DNA from: JACPNO01 sp963825405
GTDB taxonomy: Bacteria > Acidobacteriota > Terriglobia > Bryobacterales > Bryobacteraceae
Direction of reading: 5' to 3'
Assembly: GCA_963825405.1 (NCBI GenBank)
Contig: CAWGTB010000002.1
Location: 186,001-250,000 of the forward strand
DNA: 64,000 bases
Position 1 is the stretch's first letter; every line of letters begins with the position of its first letter. The notes below the pieces were generated by a model that was not told the origin of the DNA, did not search any database, and was given only the letters and a program-made list of their open reading frames with translations. Position numbers and translations under genes: made by a program. Below, piece by piece: positions 17,486 through 25,932 of the stretch.

Positions 17486-18226
17486 TTACCTTCCTACGGT
17501 GAGCCGGTCGGCCAGAACCTGCGGCAGGCCGGCCCGACGAATTTTTTCCTGCGCGGTGACTACGTCGTACACCACGCGGTGGTAATGGACGACGCGCTGC
17601 TCGGGATCGTACAGAATATACGCGGCGCGCGGATTGCCGTCGCGAGGCTGCCCGACCGATCCCGGGTTGAGCAAATAGGCGCAATCCGGTTCCAACTCCA
17701 GCAGTCCCGTGTCGGGACCTTCCGCGGCAATGCGAACCTGGCGGGCGCGCTGGCGAATCCACACAAAGCCGCCTTGCAGGTGAGTGTGTCCGAAGAAGGC
17801 TACTGGCGCTTCGAGGTAAGAAAAGACTGGCGCGGCATCGCGGGCCTCTACGACATATTGATCTTCGTCCATCGGCGAGCCATGCATGACTGCGAAGCCC
17901 CCGGCGAGCAGAGGACCTTGCGGCAGGCCGCGCACATAGGCGACGTTCTCGGGGGTGAGCGCCTGCTGTGTCCAGATGGCGGCGGCGCGCGCCACGGGAT
18001 TGAACCACTCGAGATCTTCCTGGCCAGTGCAGGCGCGATCGTGATTGCCGCGGACGACGAGCGCCACGTTGGCGCGGGTCCAATCGACGACGGCGTTGGG
18101 GTCGGCGCCATAGCCGATCAGGTCACCGCAGCAGATGATGCGGTCGTAATGGCCGGCGGCGGATTCCAGCACGGCCGCGAGGCCTTCCCAATTGGCGTGG
18201 ATGTCACTGAGGATGAGATATCGCAA
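17486..18226 (-). CDS. Metallophosphoesterase (YfcE-like)
   Basis: Two-metal phosphoesterase of 246 residues. The metal ligands are in order: DIHAN (residues 8-12), GDLIGYGADPNAV, GNHDRA, then HGSP and GHTHLQGG. The C-terminal LLNPGSVGQPRDGNPRA block is typical of the YfcE/MJ0936 branch, which acts on small phosphodiesters in vitro. Cytosolic, no signal peptide. It lies 7 bases upstream of the methyltransferase and 10 bases downstream of a second, membrane-anchored phosphoesterase. The natural substrate is not known. Confidence 0.9.
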   Translation of the reverse strand: MRYLILSDIHANWEGLAAVLESAAGHYDRIICCGDLIGYGADPNAVVDWTRANVALVVRGNHDRACTGQEDLEWFNPVARAAAIWTQQALTPENVAYVRGLPQGPLLAGGFAVMHGSPMDEDQYVVEARDAAPVFSYLEAPVAFFGHTHLQGGFVWIRQRARQVRIAAEGPDTGLLELEPDCAYLLNPGSVGQPRDGNPRAAYILYDPEQRVVHYHRVVYDVVTAQEKIRRAGLPQVLADRLTVGR

Positions 18227-18236
18227 AATGCCGGTC

Positions 18237-19409
18237 CTAGGCCTTCCTCAAGCGAAGTAGCGCCGTCTCGGGCGGCGCGCCGATACGGGTGGGCATGGCG
18301 ATGGTACCGATGCCGCGCGTTACAAAGAGCGAACTACGGCCCGATTTGTAGTATCCGTACACGAAAGGTGTGAAAAATCGTGCGGCGTTGAGCGAGCGGT
18401 TGAGAATTTCAACGGTGACCTGTCCGCCATGTGTGTGTCCGGCGACGGTAACGTCCCAACCCTGTTTGGCTGCCACTGGAAACACGTCAGGATTATGGGA
18501 CAGCAGGAGATTCACAGCGCCCGGGACTAGCATCTGCTCGGCGCCCTGGAGATATTGCCGCCGGGAAGACATTCTCTGATAATCCACTCCACCGATGTTG
18601 AGGGTTGCGCCGCCAAAGCGCAATTGGCGCGCCCGCGAGCGCAGAAATAGAATGCCCTGGCGCGCGCCTTGCTGGGTAACGTAATCTTCCGACCCGGTGT
18701 AGAGCTCGTGGTTGCCGAGGCAGCCCAGAACGCCGGCGTCGGCGCGCAAACGGGCAAGTTGATCGAGACAGGCGTCGAGCGGATCTCCATGCATGGAGAT
18801 GAGGTCGCCGGTGACCAGCGTGAGATGCGGGTGCAATTCGTTGGCGGCGTCGACCACGCGGGCAAATTCCGCAGGGCTTAGAAACGCACTCAGGTGAATG
18901 TCGCTGATCTGGACTATGCGAAGTCCGGCGAGATCATCCGGCAATCCGGCGACGGGCACATCCACTTCGCGAATGCGAAAGTCGGTGCGCTCCAGGAAGG
19001 TTCCCCAGCCCATGACGGCGAATGGGGAAACGATGGCTGCGCTGCCGGCGGCGAAGAGCAAGCGGCGGCGCGAGGGATTCGCTTCAGGCTCTGGCCAGAC
19101 TTTGGCGACGCGCAGGAAATGGTAAATGGCCCAGCCGGCCGTTGAGCCGCAGCCCCAAATGAATGCCGCCGCGCGGAGAGCGCCACCCACGCGATAGTCC
19201 AGCGGAATCCAAGCGGCAATGATGTGATAGCTGAGCAGAGTGCCGAACGCGACGGTGACCGCGCACACGACCAGCACGCTGCGCAATGCCTTTACTGGCC
19301 AGGCCGCCTTGGCCGCCCACGCCAGAATGCCGCGGCCGATGCGCCATTGCACGAAGGCCATCACCAGGTAGACAAGCGTGTCCAGCGTGCGTCCGAAGAG
19401 TATTCCCAT
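18237..19409 (-). CDS. Membrane-anchored metallophosphoesterase (YaeI-like)
   Basis: 390 residues. The first 150 residues contain four to five hydrophobic helices and a Tat-like RRRLLFAAGSAAIV segment; the rest is a calcineurin-like phosphoesterase with VQISDIHLSAFL, VTGDLISMHGDP, LGNHELYTG, SHNPDVF and AGHTHGGQVTV. Members of this branch include lipid-diphosphate and UDP-sugar hydrolases, but the substrate cannot be read here. Its gene follows rsmE by 7 bases. The duplicated phosphoesterase arrangement (this and the smaller protein downstream) arises from two different subfamilies, not a recent duplication. Confidence 0.88.
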   Translation of the reverse strand: MGILFGRTLDTLVYLVMAFVQWRIGRGILAWAAKAAWPVKALRSVLVVCAVTVAFGTLLSYHIIAAWIPLDYRVGGALRAAAFIWGCGSTAGWAIYHFLRVAKVWPEPEANPSRRRLLFAAGSAAIVSPFAVMGWGTFLERTDFRIREVDVPVAGLPDDLAGLRIVQISDIHLSAFLSPAEFARVVDAANELHPHLTLVTGDLISMHGDPLDACLDQLARLRADAGVLGCLGNHELYTGSEDYVTQQGARQGILFLRSRARQLRFGGATLNIGGVDYQRMSSRRQYLQGAEQMLVPGAVNLLLSHNPDVFPVAAKQGWDVTVAGHTHGGQVTVEILNRSLNAARFFTPFVYGYYKSGRSSLFVTRGIGTIAMPTRIGAPPETALLRLRKA

Positions 19410-19416
19410 TCACTCC

Positions 19417-20160
19417 CTATGCTTCTATTCTAATCGCCGCGAGCCACGCGTTCGTGAGCACGGCTAGCGCGCTGATCGCGGCGGTCTCGGTGCGCATGAT
19501 CTGGAAACCGGCTGAGACGGCGATGAAGCCGGCGCGCGTCAGGTGCGATCGTTCGTCATCCGTCCAACCGCCTTCGGGACCGACAGCCAGAGCTACTGTG
19601 TCTCCGCCGCGGCGGTCGATAGCCATTACTGCGCTCAACAACGGGGGCGCGCCTGGATTTTCTTCCAGCGCGAAGCGGTAGCTTGCCGGCTCTTTGAGAG
19701 CTTGCTGGAACGCAGCGGGCGCGGCGATCTCCGGCAAATGGACGCGGCGCGATTGCTGGCTGGCCTCCCGCGCTACGCGCTGCCATCGTTCCCGGCGCTT
19801 CGCCGCCGCCTGCGCTAAACCTTTTTCGCTGCGCTCACAATCCGTCGGGACAATTTTAGCGGCGCCCAGCTCAGTGGCTTTTTCCACGATCCACTCGAAG
19901 CGATCGAACTTGATGAGCGCGGCGAGGAGCGTGATCGCGACCGGCGGCTGGGCGAATTCCATCACCTCGACGACGCGAAACGCCACGCGCTGGGCGGCGA
20001 CTTCGGTGATCTCGGCGAGATATAGCGCGCGATTGTCGGAAATTTCGTAGCGCTGGCCGGGGGAGGCGCGCAGCACTCGGGACAAATGGCGGGCATCGTC
20101 GCCGGTTAGCTCGGCGCGGCCGTCGTGCACACGGTCTACGAAGAAGCGTCGACGCGCCAT
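19417..20160 (-). CDS. rsmE: 16S rRNA (uracil-1498-N3)-methyltransferase
   Basis: SPOUT-class methyltransferase that modifies U1498 in the decoding centre of 16S rRNA. 247 residues, normal length. The N-terminal PUA-like part (MARRRFFVDRVHDGRAELTGDDARHLSRVLRASPGQ) is followed by the knot domain with KIVPTDCERSE, RWQRVAREASQQSRR and the SAM loop LAVGPEGGWTDDER. It is the first gene of the minus-strand operon and faces ruvA across a 56-base divergent promoter region. Confidence 0.95.
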   Translation of the reverse strand: MARRRFFVDRVHDGRAELTGDDARHLSRVLRASPGQRYEISDNRALYLAEITEVAAQRVAFRVVEVMEFAQPPVAITLLAALIKFDRFEWIVEKATELGAAKIVPTDCERSEKGLAQAAAKRRERWQRVAREASQQSRRVHLPEIAAPAAFQQALKEPASYRFALEENPGAPPLLSAVMAIDRRGGDTVALAVGPEGGWTDDERSHLTRAGFIAVSAGFQIMRTETAAISALAVLTNAWLAAIRIEA

Positions 20161-20216
20161 GGATTATTTCGCTGTCACCGCTTGCATGGCATACTGTTGT
20201 GGCACGGCCTTTCCCT

Positions 20217-20807
20217 ATGATCGCAATTTTGCGCGGAGTGCTGACGGAGAAACACCCCAACCAGGCGATCGTCGACGTCGGGGGCGTGGGCTACGAGGTG
20301 AATATTCCCGTGTCCACGTACACCGGGCTGCCGGAAGCGGGGCGCGAAGTGCGCCTGCGAATCCACACGCATGTGCGGGAAGAAACGCTCGCGCTCTACG
20401 GCTTTCTCTCGGAAGACGAAAAAAATCTGTTCGAAAAATTGATCGGCGTGAGCGGGATTGGGCCTTCGCTTGCAATCAAAGTACTCTCCGGTCTGGCGGC
20501 GGTGGAACTGATCGGAGCGATTCGCAAAGGTGAAGTCGAACGGCTGGTGAGGATTCCCGGCGTCGGCAAGAAAACGGCCGAGCGCATGATTCTGGAGCTG
20601 CGCGACAAGCTGCCGCTGCCGGTGGGGGATGGCGGGGGTGCCGCTGCGCCTGCGTTGGGATCGATCGAACAGGATGTGATGTCGGCGCTGCTGAACCTGG
20701 GCTGCGCGCGGCCGGCCGCCGAAACCGCAGTACGCAAAGCGCGTGCGGCCGGCGTTGCCGTGGAGTTTGAACCGTTGTTTCGCCGCGCTTTGGAACTGGT
20801 AAGGTAA
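20217..20807 (+). CDS. ruvA: Holliday junction DNA helicase RuvA
   Basis: Tetrameric Holliday-junction binding subunit that loads the RuvB motor. I start it at the ATG at 20217 (MIAILRGVL), six codons inside a slightly longer open frame, because family members start at this point. It has the OB-fold N-terminal domain, tandem helix-hairpin-helix motifs (LIGVSGIGPSLAIKVLSG and LVRIPGVGKKTAERMILELRDKL) and the small C-terminal domain that contacts RuvB. 196 residues, intact. It is followed by ruvB 10 bases later. Confidence 0.96.
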   Translation: MIAILRGVLTEKHPNQAIVDVGGVGYEVNIPVSTYTGLPEAGREVRLRIHTHVREETLALYGFLSEDEKNLFEKLIGVSGIGPSLAIKVLSGLAAVELIGAIRKGEVERLVRIPGVGKKTAERMILELRDKLPLPVGDGGGAAAPALGSIEQDVMSALLNLGCARPAAETAVRKARAAGVAVEFEPLFRRALELVR

Positions 20808-20817
20808 GCTGACAACG

Positions 20818-21846
20818 ATGGCCGATCCCCGCATCGTTTCCGCGGCGCCTCTGGAAGATGAGGCGCAATTCGAAGTTGGCTTGCGGCCGCGGCGGCTGGC
20901 GGATTTCACCGGACAAACCAAGCTCAAAGAGAATCTGGCGATTGCGATCGCGGCGGCCAAGCAGCGCGGTGAAGCCATGGACCACGTGCTGCTCTACGGC
21001 CCGCCGGGACTGGGCAAAACCACGCTCGCGGCTATCATCGCGGAAGAACTGGGCGTCGAATTCGAGCAGACCGCTGGACCGATTCTGCAGAAGAAGCTCG
21101 ACCTGACCGGCGTGCTGAGCAACATTCGCGAGCGGCAGGTTTTCTTCATCGACGAAATCCATCGCCTGCTGCCGGATGTGGAGGAAATGCTGTACTCGGC
21201 GATCGAGGATTTTCGCGTGGATATTCTGGTGGGCGCGGGACCCGGGGCGCGCACGCATTCGCTTTCGATTCCGCGATTCACGGCCATCGGAGCAACGACG
21301 CGGCAGGGGCTGGTGAGTGCGCCGCTGCGCGGCCGCTTCGGCTTAGTGCTGCGGCTGAACCATTACGGCGTCGATGAGCTGAAGCAGATTGTGAAGCGCT
21401 CGGCGCGGCTGTTGAGCGTGGATATGGATGACGAAGGCGCCGCGGAAATCGCGCGCCGCAGCCGGGGGACACCGCGTATTTCCAATCGTTTGCTGCGCCG
21501 CGTGCGGGATTATGCGCAGGTGCGGGCTGATGGTAAGGTTACGCGGCAGACGGCGGAGACGGCGCTCGATCTGCTGGAAGTGGACCGCTTCGGGTTGGAT
21601 GAAATCGATCAGAAGATCATGATGACGGTGCTCAAGAATTATGGCGGCGGGCCGGTGGGGTTGAATACTATTGGCGCGTCCATTGGAGAAGAGCCGGAGA
21701 CGATTGAAGAAGTTTACGAGCCCTACCTGATCCAGCTTGGATTTCTGCATCGCACGCCGCGGGGGCGCGTGGCGACCGAGAGCGCGTTCGATTATTTCAA
21801 GGTGCAGCGTCGGCTTCGGATTGGGGATCAGCCGGGATTATTCTAA
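20818..21846 (+). CDS. ruvB: Holliday junction branch-migration ATPase RuvB
   Basis: AAA+ motor that drives branch migration with RuvA. 342 residues, intact. The N-terminal RPRRLADFTGQTKLKENL, Walker A GPPGLGKTT, Walker B FFIDEIHRL, sensor 1 TAIGATTRQGL with the arginine finger APLRGRFG, and the C-terminal winged helix (GGGPVGLNTIGASIGEEPETIEEVYEPYLIQLGFL) are all present. No ruvC is adjacent. A RuvC-like fold does occur far away at 57391 in the accessory region but is probably unrelated in role. Confidence 0.97.
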   Translation: MADPRIVSAAPLEDEAQFEVGLRPRRLADFTGQTKLKENLAIAIAAAKQRGEAMDHVLLYGPPGLGKTTLAAIIAEELGVEFEQTAGPILQKKLDLTGVLSNIRERQVFFIDEIHRLLPDVEEMLYSAIEDFRVDILVGAGPGARTHSLSIPRFTAIGATTRQGLVSAPLRGRFGLVLRLNHYGVDELKQIVKRSARLLSVDMDDEGAAEIARRSRGTPRISNRLLRRVRDYAQVRADGKVTRQTAETALDLLEVDRFGLDEIDQKIMMTVLKNYGGGPVGLNTIGASIGEEPETIEEVYEPYLIQLGFLHRTPRGRVATESAFDYFKVQRRLRIGDQPGLF

Positions 21847-21857
21847 AGACATTTTCT

Positions 21858-21881
21858 CGCAGAGACGCAGAGAACGCAGAG
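21858..21881. repeat. Short CGCAGAGA-type repeat
   Basis: CGCAGAGACGCAGAGAACGC followed by AGAG sits between ruvB and folK: a micro-array of the unit CGCAGAGA with small variations. Similar strings are often seen between genes of large environmental bacterial genomes. It directly precedes the start of folK. Confidence 0.5.
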
Positions 21882-21882
21882 T

Positions 21883-22389
21883 TTGAAGACTACTTATCTC
21901 GGATTGGGATCTAACATCGGCGATCGGGAGGCTTGGCTGCAAGCCGCTGTCGATTCGCTCGAATCTCGCGATCTGCACATTCTGCGAATCTCGCCGGCTT
22001 ACGAAACTGAGCCGCAGGGGCGCCGCAACCAGCGTTGGTTTCTGAATGCTGTGGCCGAAGCCGAGACGGAACTGTTTCCGCTGCAATTGCTGCGGCGGAT
22101 CGGCAAGATCGAAAAAGAGCTGGGGCGCAAGCGGCTGGCTGAGAACGCGCCGCGCACCATTGACATCGATATTCTGCTCTACGGCAACGCAGTGGTGAAG
22201 ACGGCCACGCTGGAAATTCCGCATCCGCGATTTAGCGAGCGCCGGTTCGTGCTGGCTCCGTTGGCCGATCTGGCGCCGGAGCTGCGCGACCCGGTGACGC
22301 GGCGGACGATTCGTGAATTGCTGGCGGCGACGGCAGGACAAAGCGTGCGCAAGGCGGATGTTATAATTAAGCGAAGGAACCTGCCGTGA
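21883..22389 (+). CDS. folK: 2-amino-4-hydroxy-6-hydroxymethyldihydropteridine pyrophosphokinase
   Basis: Transfers pyrophosphate from ATP to the pterin alcohol in folate synthesis. 168 residues from a TTG start. TYLGLGSNIGDRE at the N-terminus, SPAYETEPQG, NAVAEAETEL, the magnesium and ATP loop RTIDIDILLYG and PHPRFSERRFVLAPLADLAPEL are all standard HPPK blocks. No folB or folP is linked. The gene ends inside the GTGA that starts the transaldolase gene, so these two are translationally coupled. Confidence 0.94.
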   Translation: MKTTYLGLGSNIGDREAWLQAAVDSLESRDLHILRISPAYETEPQGRRNQRWFLNAVAEAETELFPLQLLRRIGKIEKELGRKRLAENAPRTIDIDILLYGNAVVKTATLEIPHPRFSERRFVLAPLADLAPELRDPVTRRTIRELLAATAGQSVRKADVIIKRRNLP

Positions 22390-23048
22390 AATTCTTTCTT
22401 GACACCGCGAATCTCGATGAACTGAAAAAAGGCGCGTCCTGGGGTATCGTGGACGGCGTCACCACCAATCCCTCGCTGATCGCCAAAGAGGGCAAGCCGA
22501 TGGCCGAGCAGATTCGCGCCATCTGCGACATTGTCGACGGCGACATCAGCGCCGAAGTGGTGGCCACTGAAGCGCAAGCCATGATTCGGGAAGGCCGCGA
22601 ACTGGCGCGCATCCATAAAAACATCGTGGTGAAATGCCCGCTCACGCGCGACGGAATTAAAGCCACCTCCGCGTTGAGCAAAGACGGACTGCGCGTCAAT
22701 GTCACGCTGTGCTTCTCGGCCGGACAGGCGCTCATCGCCGCCAAGGCTGGGGCGTATATCATCAGCCCGTTCGTGGGACGGCTCGACGATATCGGCTGGA
22801 CCGGCATGGAGCTGATCCGCAGCATCATGACGATTTACAAAAACTACGGCTACAAGACACAAGTGCTGGCGGCTTCGCTGCGATCGCCGACGCATGTGAT
22901 CGATGCCGGCCTGGCGGGCGCAGATATCGGCACGCTGCCTTTCAAAGTGCTCGACATGCTGTTCAATCATCCCTTGACCGACAAAGGCCTGGAGCAGTTC
23001 CTCAAGGACTACGCCAAGGCGTTCCAGGAGACTCCGGTAGCCGGCTAG
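22386..23048 (+). CDS. Transaldolase / fructose-6-phosphate aldolase
   Basis: Short class-I aldolase of the TalC/Fsa type, 220 residues, GTG start overlapping the folK stop. MKFFLDTANLDELKK, GVTTNPSLIAKEG, the Schiff-base lysine in IVVKCPLTRDG, VTLCFSAGQALIAAKAGAYIISPFVGRLDD and ADIGTLPFKVLDML follow the family closely. Transaldolase (linking glycolysis and the pentose phosphate pathway) versus direct fructose-6-phosphate aldolase activity cannot be separated from sequence alone. Confidence 0.93.
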   Translation: MKFFLDTANLDELKKGASWGIVDGVTTNPSLIAKEGKPMAEQIRAICDIVDGDISAEVVATEAQAMIREGRELARIHKNIVVKCPLTRDGIKATSALSKDGLRVNVTLCFSAGQALIAAKAGAYIISPFVGRLDDIGWTGMELIRSIMTIYKNYGYKTQVLAASLRSPTHVIDAGLAGADIGTLPFKVLDMLFNHPLTDKGLEQFLKDYAKAFQETPVAG

Positions 23049-23431
23049 TGAGAAGCGGCACAGTAAGTCTGTTGGCGGGAGCGGTACTGCTGGTGGCGGG
23101 CGGGGTTTTTGGTGTCCGCGCTTACTTGCGCCGGCGTCCTTCCGCGTCGGAACTGGAGCGCCGCCGCCGGGCGATGCTGTTTGCCAACGGCAAAATGGGC
23201 GATGCCAACCTCATCGAACTGCGCGAAGGCCTGATGTTTTATTCCTACGCGGTGCGCGGCGTCGAATACCATGCCACCCAGGATGTCTCCGAGTTGGCAC
23301 ACATCATACCGGCGGACGCATGGACTTCTCTCGGACCGGTTTCGGTGAAATACGACGCACGCAATCCCGCCAATTCCATCGTGCTGTGCGAACAGTGGAG
23401 CGGCTTGCGCGTGACCCAGCCGCGCGGATAA
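23048..23431 (+). CDS. Small membrane-anchored protein
   Basis: 127 residues from a GTG that overlaps the transaldolase stop by one base (TAGTG). A single N-terminal helix (VSLLAGAVLLVAGGVFGVRAYL) is followed by a basic stretch and a beta-rich domain with EGLMFYSYAVRGVEYHATQDVS, LGPVSVKYDARNPANSIVLCEQWSGL. This looks like the DUF3592 style of a membrane-tethered small beta domain, but the match is by feel only. Last gene of the ruvA operon. Confidence 0.7.
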   Translation: MRSGTVSLLAGAVLLVAGGVFGVRAYLRRRPSASELERRRRAMLFANGKMGDANLIELREGLMFYSYAVRGVEYHATQDVSELAHIIPADAWTSLGPVSVKYDARNPANSIVLCEQWSGLRVTQPRG

Positions 23432-23433
23432 TT

Positions 23434-23941
23434 TCAGACTGGCCCGAGGAGCTCTCGCAATTTGCTCTCAAAGGCGGTCTTATCGACGACGCCGGCGTGA
23501 GAGAGCGCGATCTTGCCTTCACGATCGATCAGCAGCGTGAGCGGCATGCTGGTCAGGCCGAACCGCTTGGCCAGATTTTCGTCGCCGATCACCACGGGAT
23601 AGTTCATCTGCTTAGCTGCTATGAATGGTTTGACGATGGACCAGCCTTCCTGATCCATCGAGACACCGATGACTGTTAACCCGTTTGGCTCGTACTTTTT
23701 CGCGAACTCCATGTACCACGGGATTTCCACTTTGCATCCGCCGCACCAGGTGGCCCAGAAGTCGAGCAGGACCACTTTGCCTTTATAGGCGGACAGTGTG
23801 ATGGCAGCGCCGTTGGCGTCCGGAAGGGTGAAGTCGGGTGGGGTGGCCCGTTGAGCCGATTGCGGCATGGCACCACGGTTTTGGCAGGCGGAAAAAAACT
23901 AGAGCAGCCAGGCACACGAAAATCGGCGGCGAGATCTTCAT
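23434..23941 (-). CDS. TlpA-like thioredoxin lipoprotein (one homopolymer frameshift)
   Basis: Periplasmic thiol-disulfide protein. The thioredoxin domain has the redox motif WCGGC in LLDFWATWCGGCKVEIPWY and the cis-Pro region TSMPLTLLIDREG. The ATG at 23941 begins MKISPPIFVCLAALVF; a run of seven T (A on the plus strand, 23892-23898) then breaks the frame. With six T the sequence continues FSACQNRG, a good lipobox, straight into the domain. I therefore read it as an inner- or outer-membrane lipoprotein of about 168 residues. As the sequence stands, only an internal ATG at 23868 would give the domain. Confidence 0.82.
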
Positions 23942-24045
23942 AAAGCACCTCGTGCAGCGAGCAAAAATCAGTCTCAAGCTTACACCCGCCGCGCAATGTT
24001 GGGTTACTATTGAAGTATTCAGTATCCAATCCAGGAGAAGACAGC

Positions 24046-24438
24046 ATGATTGCTTCACACCGTTTGAAGGCGGCAGTTGTCGCTCTATCCGCGCTCGCGT
24101 TATTCGGGGCTGGGTTGCTGGTCGGCGCCAATAAGTATGGGCGGCCTAACACCATCATTCATCTTTCCACGGGAGAATGGACGTCCGATTCCACGCCGGA
24201 GCAGCGCCAGGCGGCCATCGACGGCATCAAGACCATGGCCGGGGAAATTCCCGGCATTAAGAACATCTGGATCAAATCCATCCGCGTGCAGCCGCGTGAA
24301 TACCATTACGCTTTCGCCATCGAGTTTGAGGACAAGGCCGCGGCCGACCGCTACGTGGACCATCAGGCGCACAAGGACTGGATGAAGGTTTACGAGCCGA
24401 TTCGCAAGGAAAGCCGGTCCACGCAGGTCACCAACTGA
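24046..24438 (+). CDS. Membrane-anchored Dabb-like domain protein
   Basis: 130 residues starting at the ATG 24046, with an AGGAGA ribosome site upstream. An N-terminal helix (AAVVALSALALFGAGLLVGANKYG) anchors or exports a small alpha/beta domain that resembles the stress-responsive dimeric A/B barrel family: a strand with IIHLSTGEW, a helix with TMAGEIPGIKNIWIK, a strand around YHYAFAIEFEDKAAADRYVDHQAHKDWM. Such domains usually form dimers. Function unknown. Confidence 0.75.
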   Translation: MIASHRLKAAVVALSALALFGAGLLVGANKYGRPNTIIHLSTGEWTSDSTPEQRQAAIDGIKTMAGEIPGIKNIWIKSIRVQPREYHYAFAIEFEDKAAADRYVDHQAHKDWMKVYEPIRKESRSTQVTN

Positions 24439-24478
24439 GCGCTCGCCGCGCATACGCTATGATGCATAGATCACTTTT

Positions 24479-25932
24479 ATGATCGTTGACGGCATACCAG
24501 AGGGTCTTACCTTCGACGATGTTCTGCTGCGGCCGGCACGCAGCGAGGTTCTGCCCGCCGAAGTGGACACCCGCACGCGGCTGACGCGCAAGATTCCGCT
24601 GAACATTCCGATCGTGAGCGCTGCAATGGACACGGTGACCGAATCGCACCTGGCGATTGCACTGGCGCAGCAGGGCGGCATTGGCATCATCCACCGCAAC
24701 ATGCCGATCGAGCGGCAGGCCGAAGAAGTGGACCGCGTAAAGCGCAGTGAGAGCGGGATGATCGTCGATCCCATCACCATCGCGCCGGACAAGAAGATTT
24801 CCGATGCGCTGGATCTGATGAAGCATTACCGCATCTCCGGCGTGCCGGTGACGCGCGGCGGCAAGCTGGTGGGCATTCTCACCAATCGCGACTTGCGCTT
24901 CGAAACGCGCAGCGATCTGCCGATTTCGGAGGTGATGACCAAGGACAACCTGATCACCGTGCCGGTGGGACGACGCTGGAAGAAGCCGAGCAGATCCTGC
25001 ATCATCACCGCGTCGAGAAGTTGCTGGTGGTTGATGACAACTACAACCTCAAGGGCCTGATCACGGTCAAGGATATTCAGAAGAAGCTGAAATATCCCAA
25101 TGCCGCCAAGGATCCGCAAGGCCGGTTGCGCGTGGGCGCGGCGCTGGGCGCGACTGGCGATTTTCTGGAACGCGCCGCGGAATTGGTCCAGCGCAAAGTG
25201 GATGTGCTGGCTATCGACACGGCGCACGGACATAGCGGGCGCGTGATCGAAGCCGTGAAAGCCGTGAAGCGGAAATTTCCTGAAGTTCAGCTCATCACTG
25301 GCAACGTAGCGACGTACGAAGGGGCTTGCGAGCTCATCTCGCTCGGCGTGGATGGCATTAAGGTCGGCATCGGGCCCGGCTCGATTTGCACCACGCGCGT
25401 GGTGACCGGCGCGGGTGTACCGCAGCTCACGGCCATTGCCGAGTGTGCGCGAGCGACGCGCGGCGCGGGCGTTCCGTTGATTGCCGATGGCGGCGTCAAA
25501 TATTCCGGCGATATCACGAAGGCCATTGCGGCCGGAGCGGATGCGGTGATGATCGGCAGCCTGCTGGCGGGCACGGACGAAAGCCCCGGCGAAGTGATTC
25601 TGTATCAGGGCCGCACGTTCAAGACATATCGCGGCATGGGTTCGCTGGGCGCGATGGCGCAGGGTTCGAGCGAACGCTACTCGCAGGATCCGAATGCGAA
25701 GCTGGTGCCGGAAGGCATCGAAGGACGGGTGGTATCGAAGGGCCCCCTGGGCGATCTGGTGTATCAACTGGTTGGCGGCTTGCGCGCGGGCATGGGATAT
25801 TGCGGCTGCGCCGACATTCCGACCATGCAGGAAAAGGCCCGGTTCGTGCGCGTTTCGCCAGCCGGTCTGCGTGAAAGCCACGTGCACGACGTCATCATTA
25901 CTAAGGAAGCACCCAACTACCGGGTCGAGTAG
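24479..25932 (+). CDS. guaB: Inosine-5'-monophosphate dehydrogenase (one frameshift)
   Basis: First committed step of GMP synthesis: oxidises IMP to XMP with NAD. N-terminal GLTFDDVLLRPARSEVLP, two CBS domains (about residues 100-210), the flap and catalytic loop GIGPGSICTTR with the catalytic Cys, DGGVKYSGD and GMGSLGAM are all present, and the C-terminus is complete. The frame breaks near 24968, between ITVPVG and TTLEEAEQIL; one extra G in the local G run restores it. For an essential enzyme this is almost certainly a sequence error. Its stop overlaps the GTG of accC. Confidence 0.93.

Noticed and set aside
17477..18373. A 298-residue plus-strand gene
   Set aside because: Shadow of the YfcE-like phosphoesterase on the minus strand, whose metal motifs are all in place.
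24826..25887. A 353-residue minus-strand gene
   Set aside because: Shadow of guaB, which carries every IMPDH motif.
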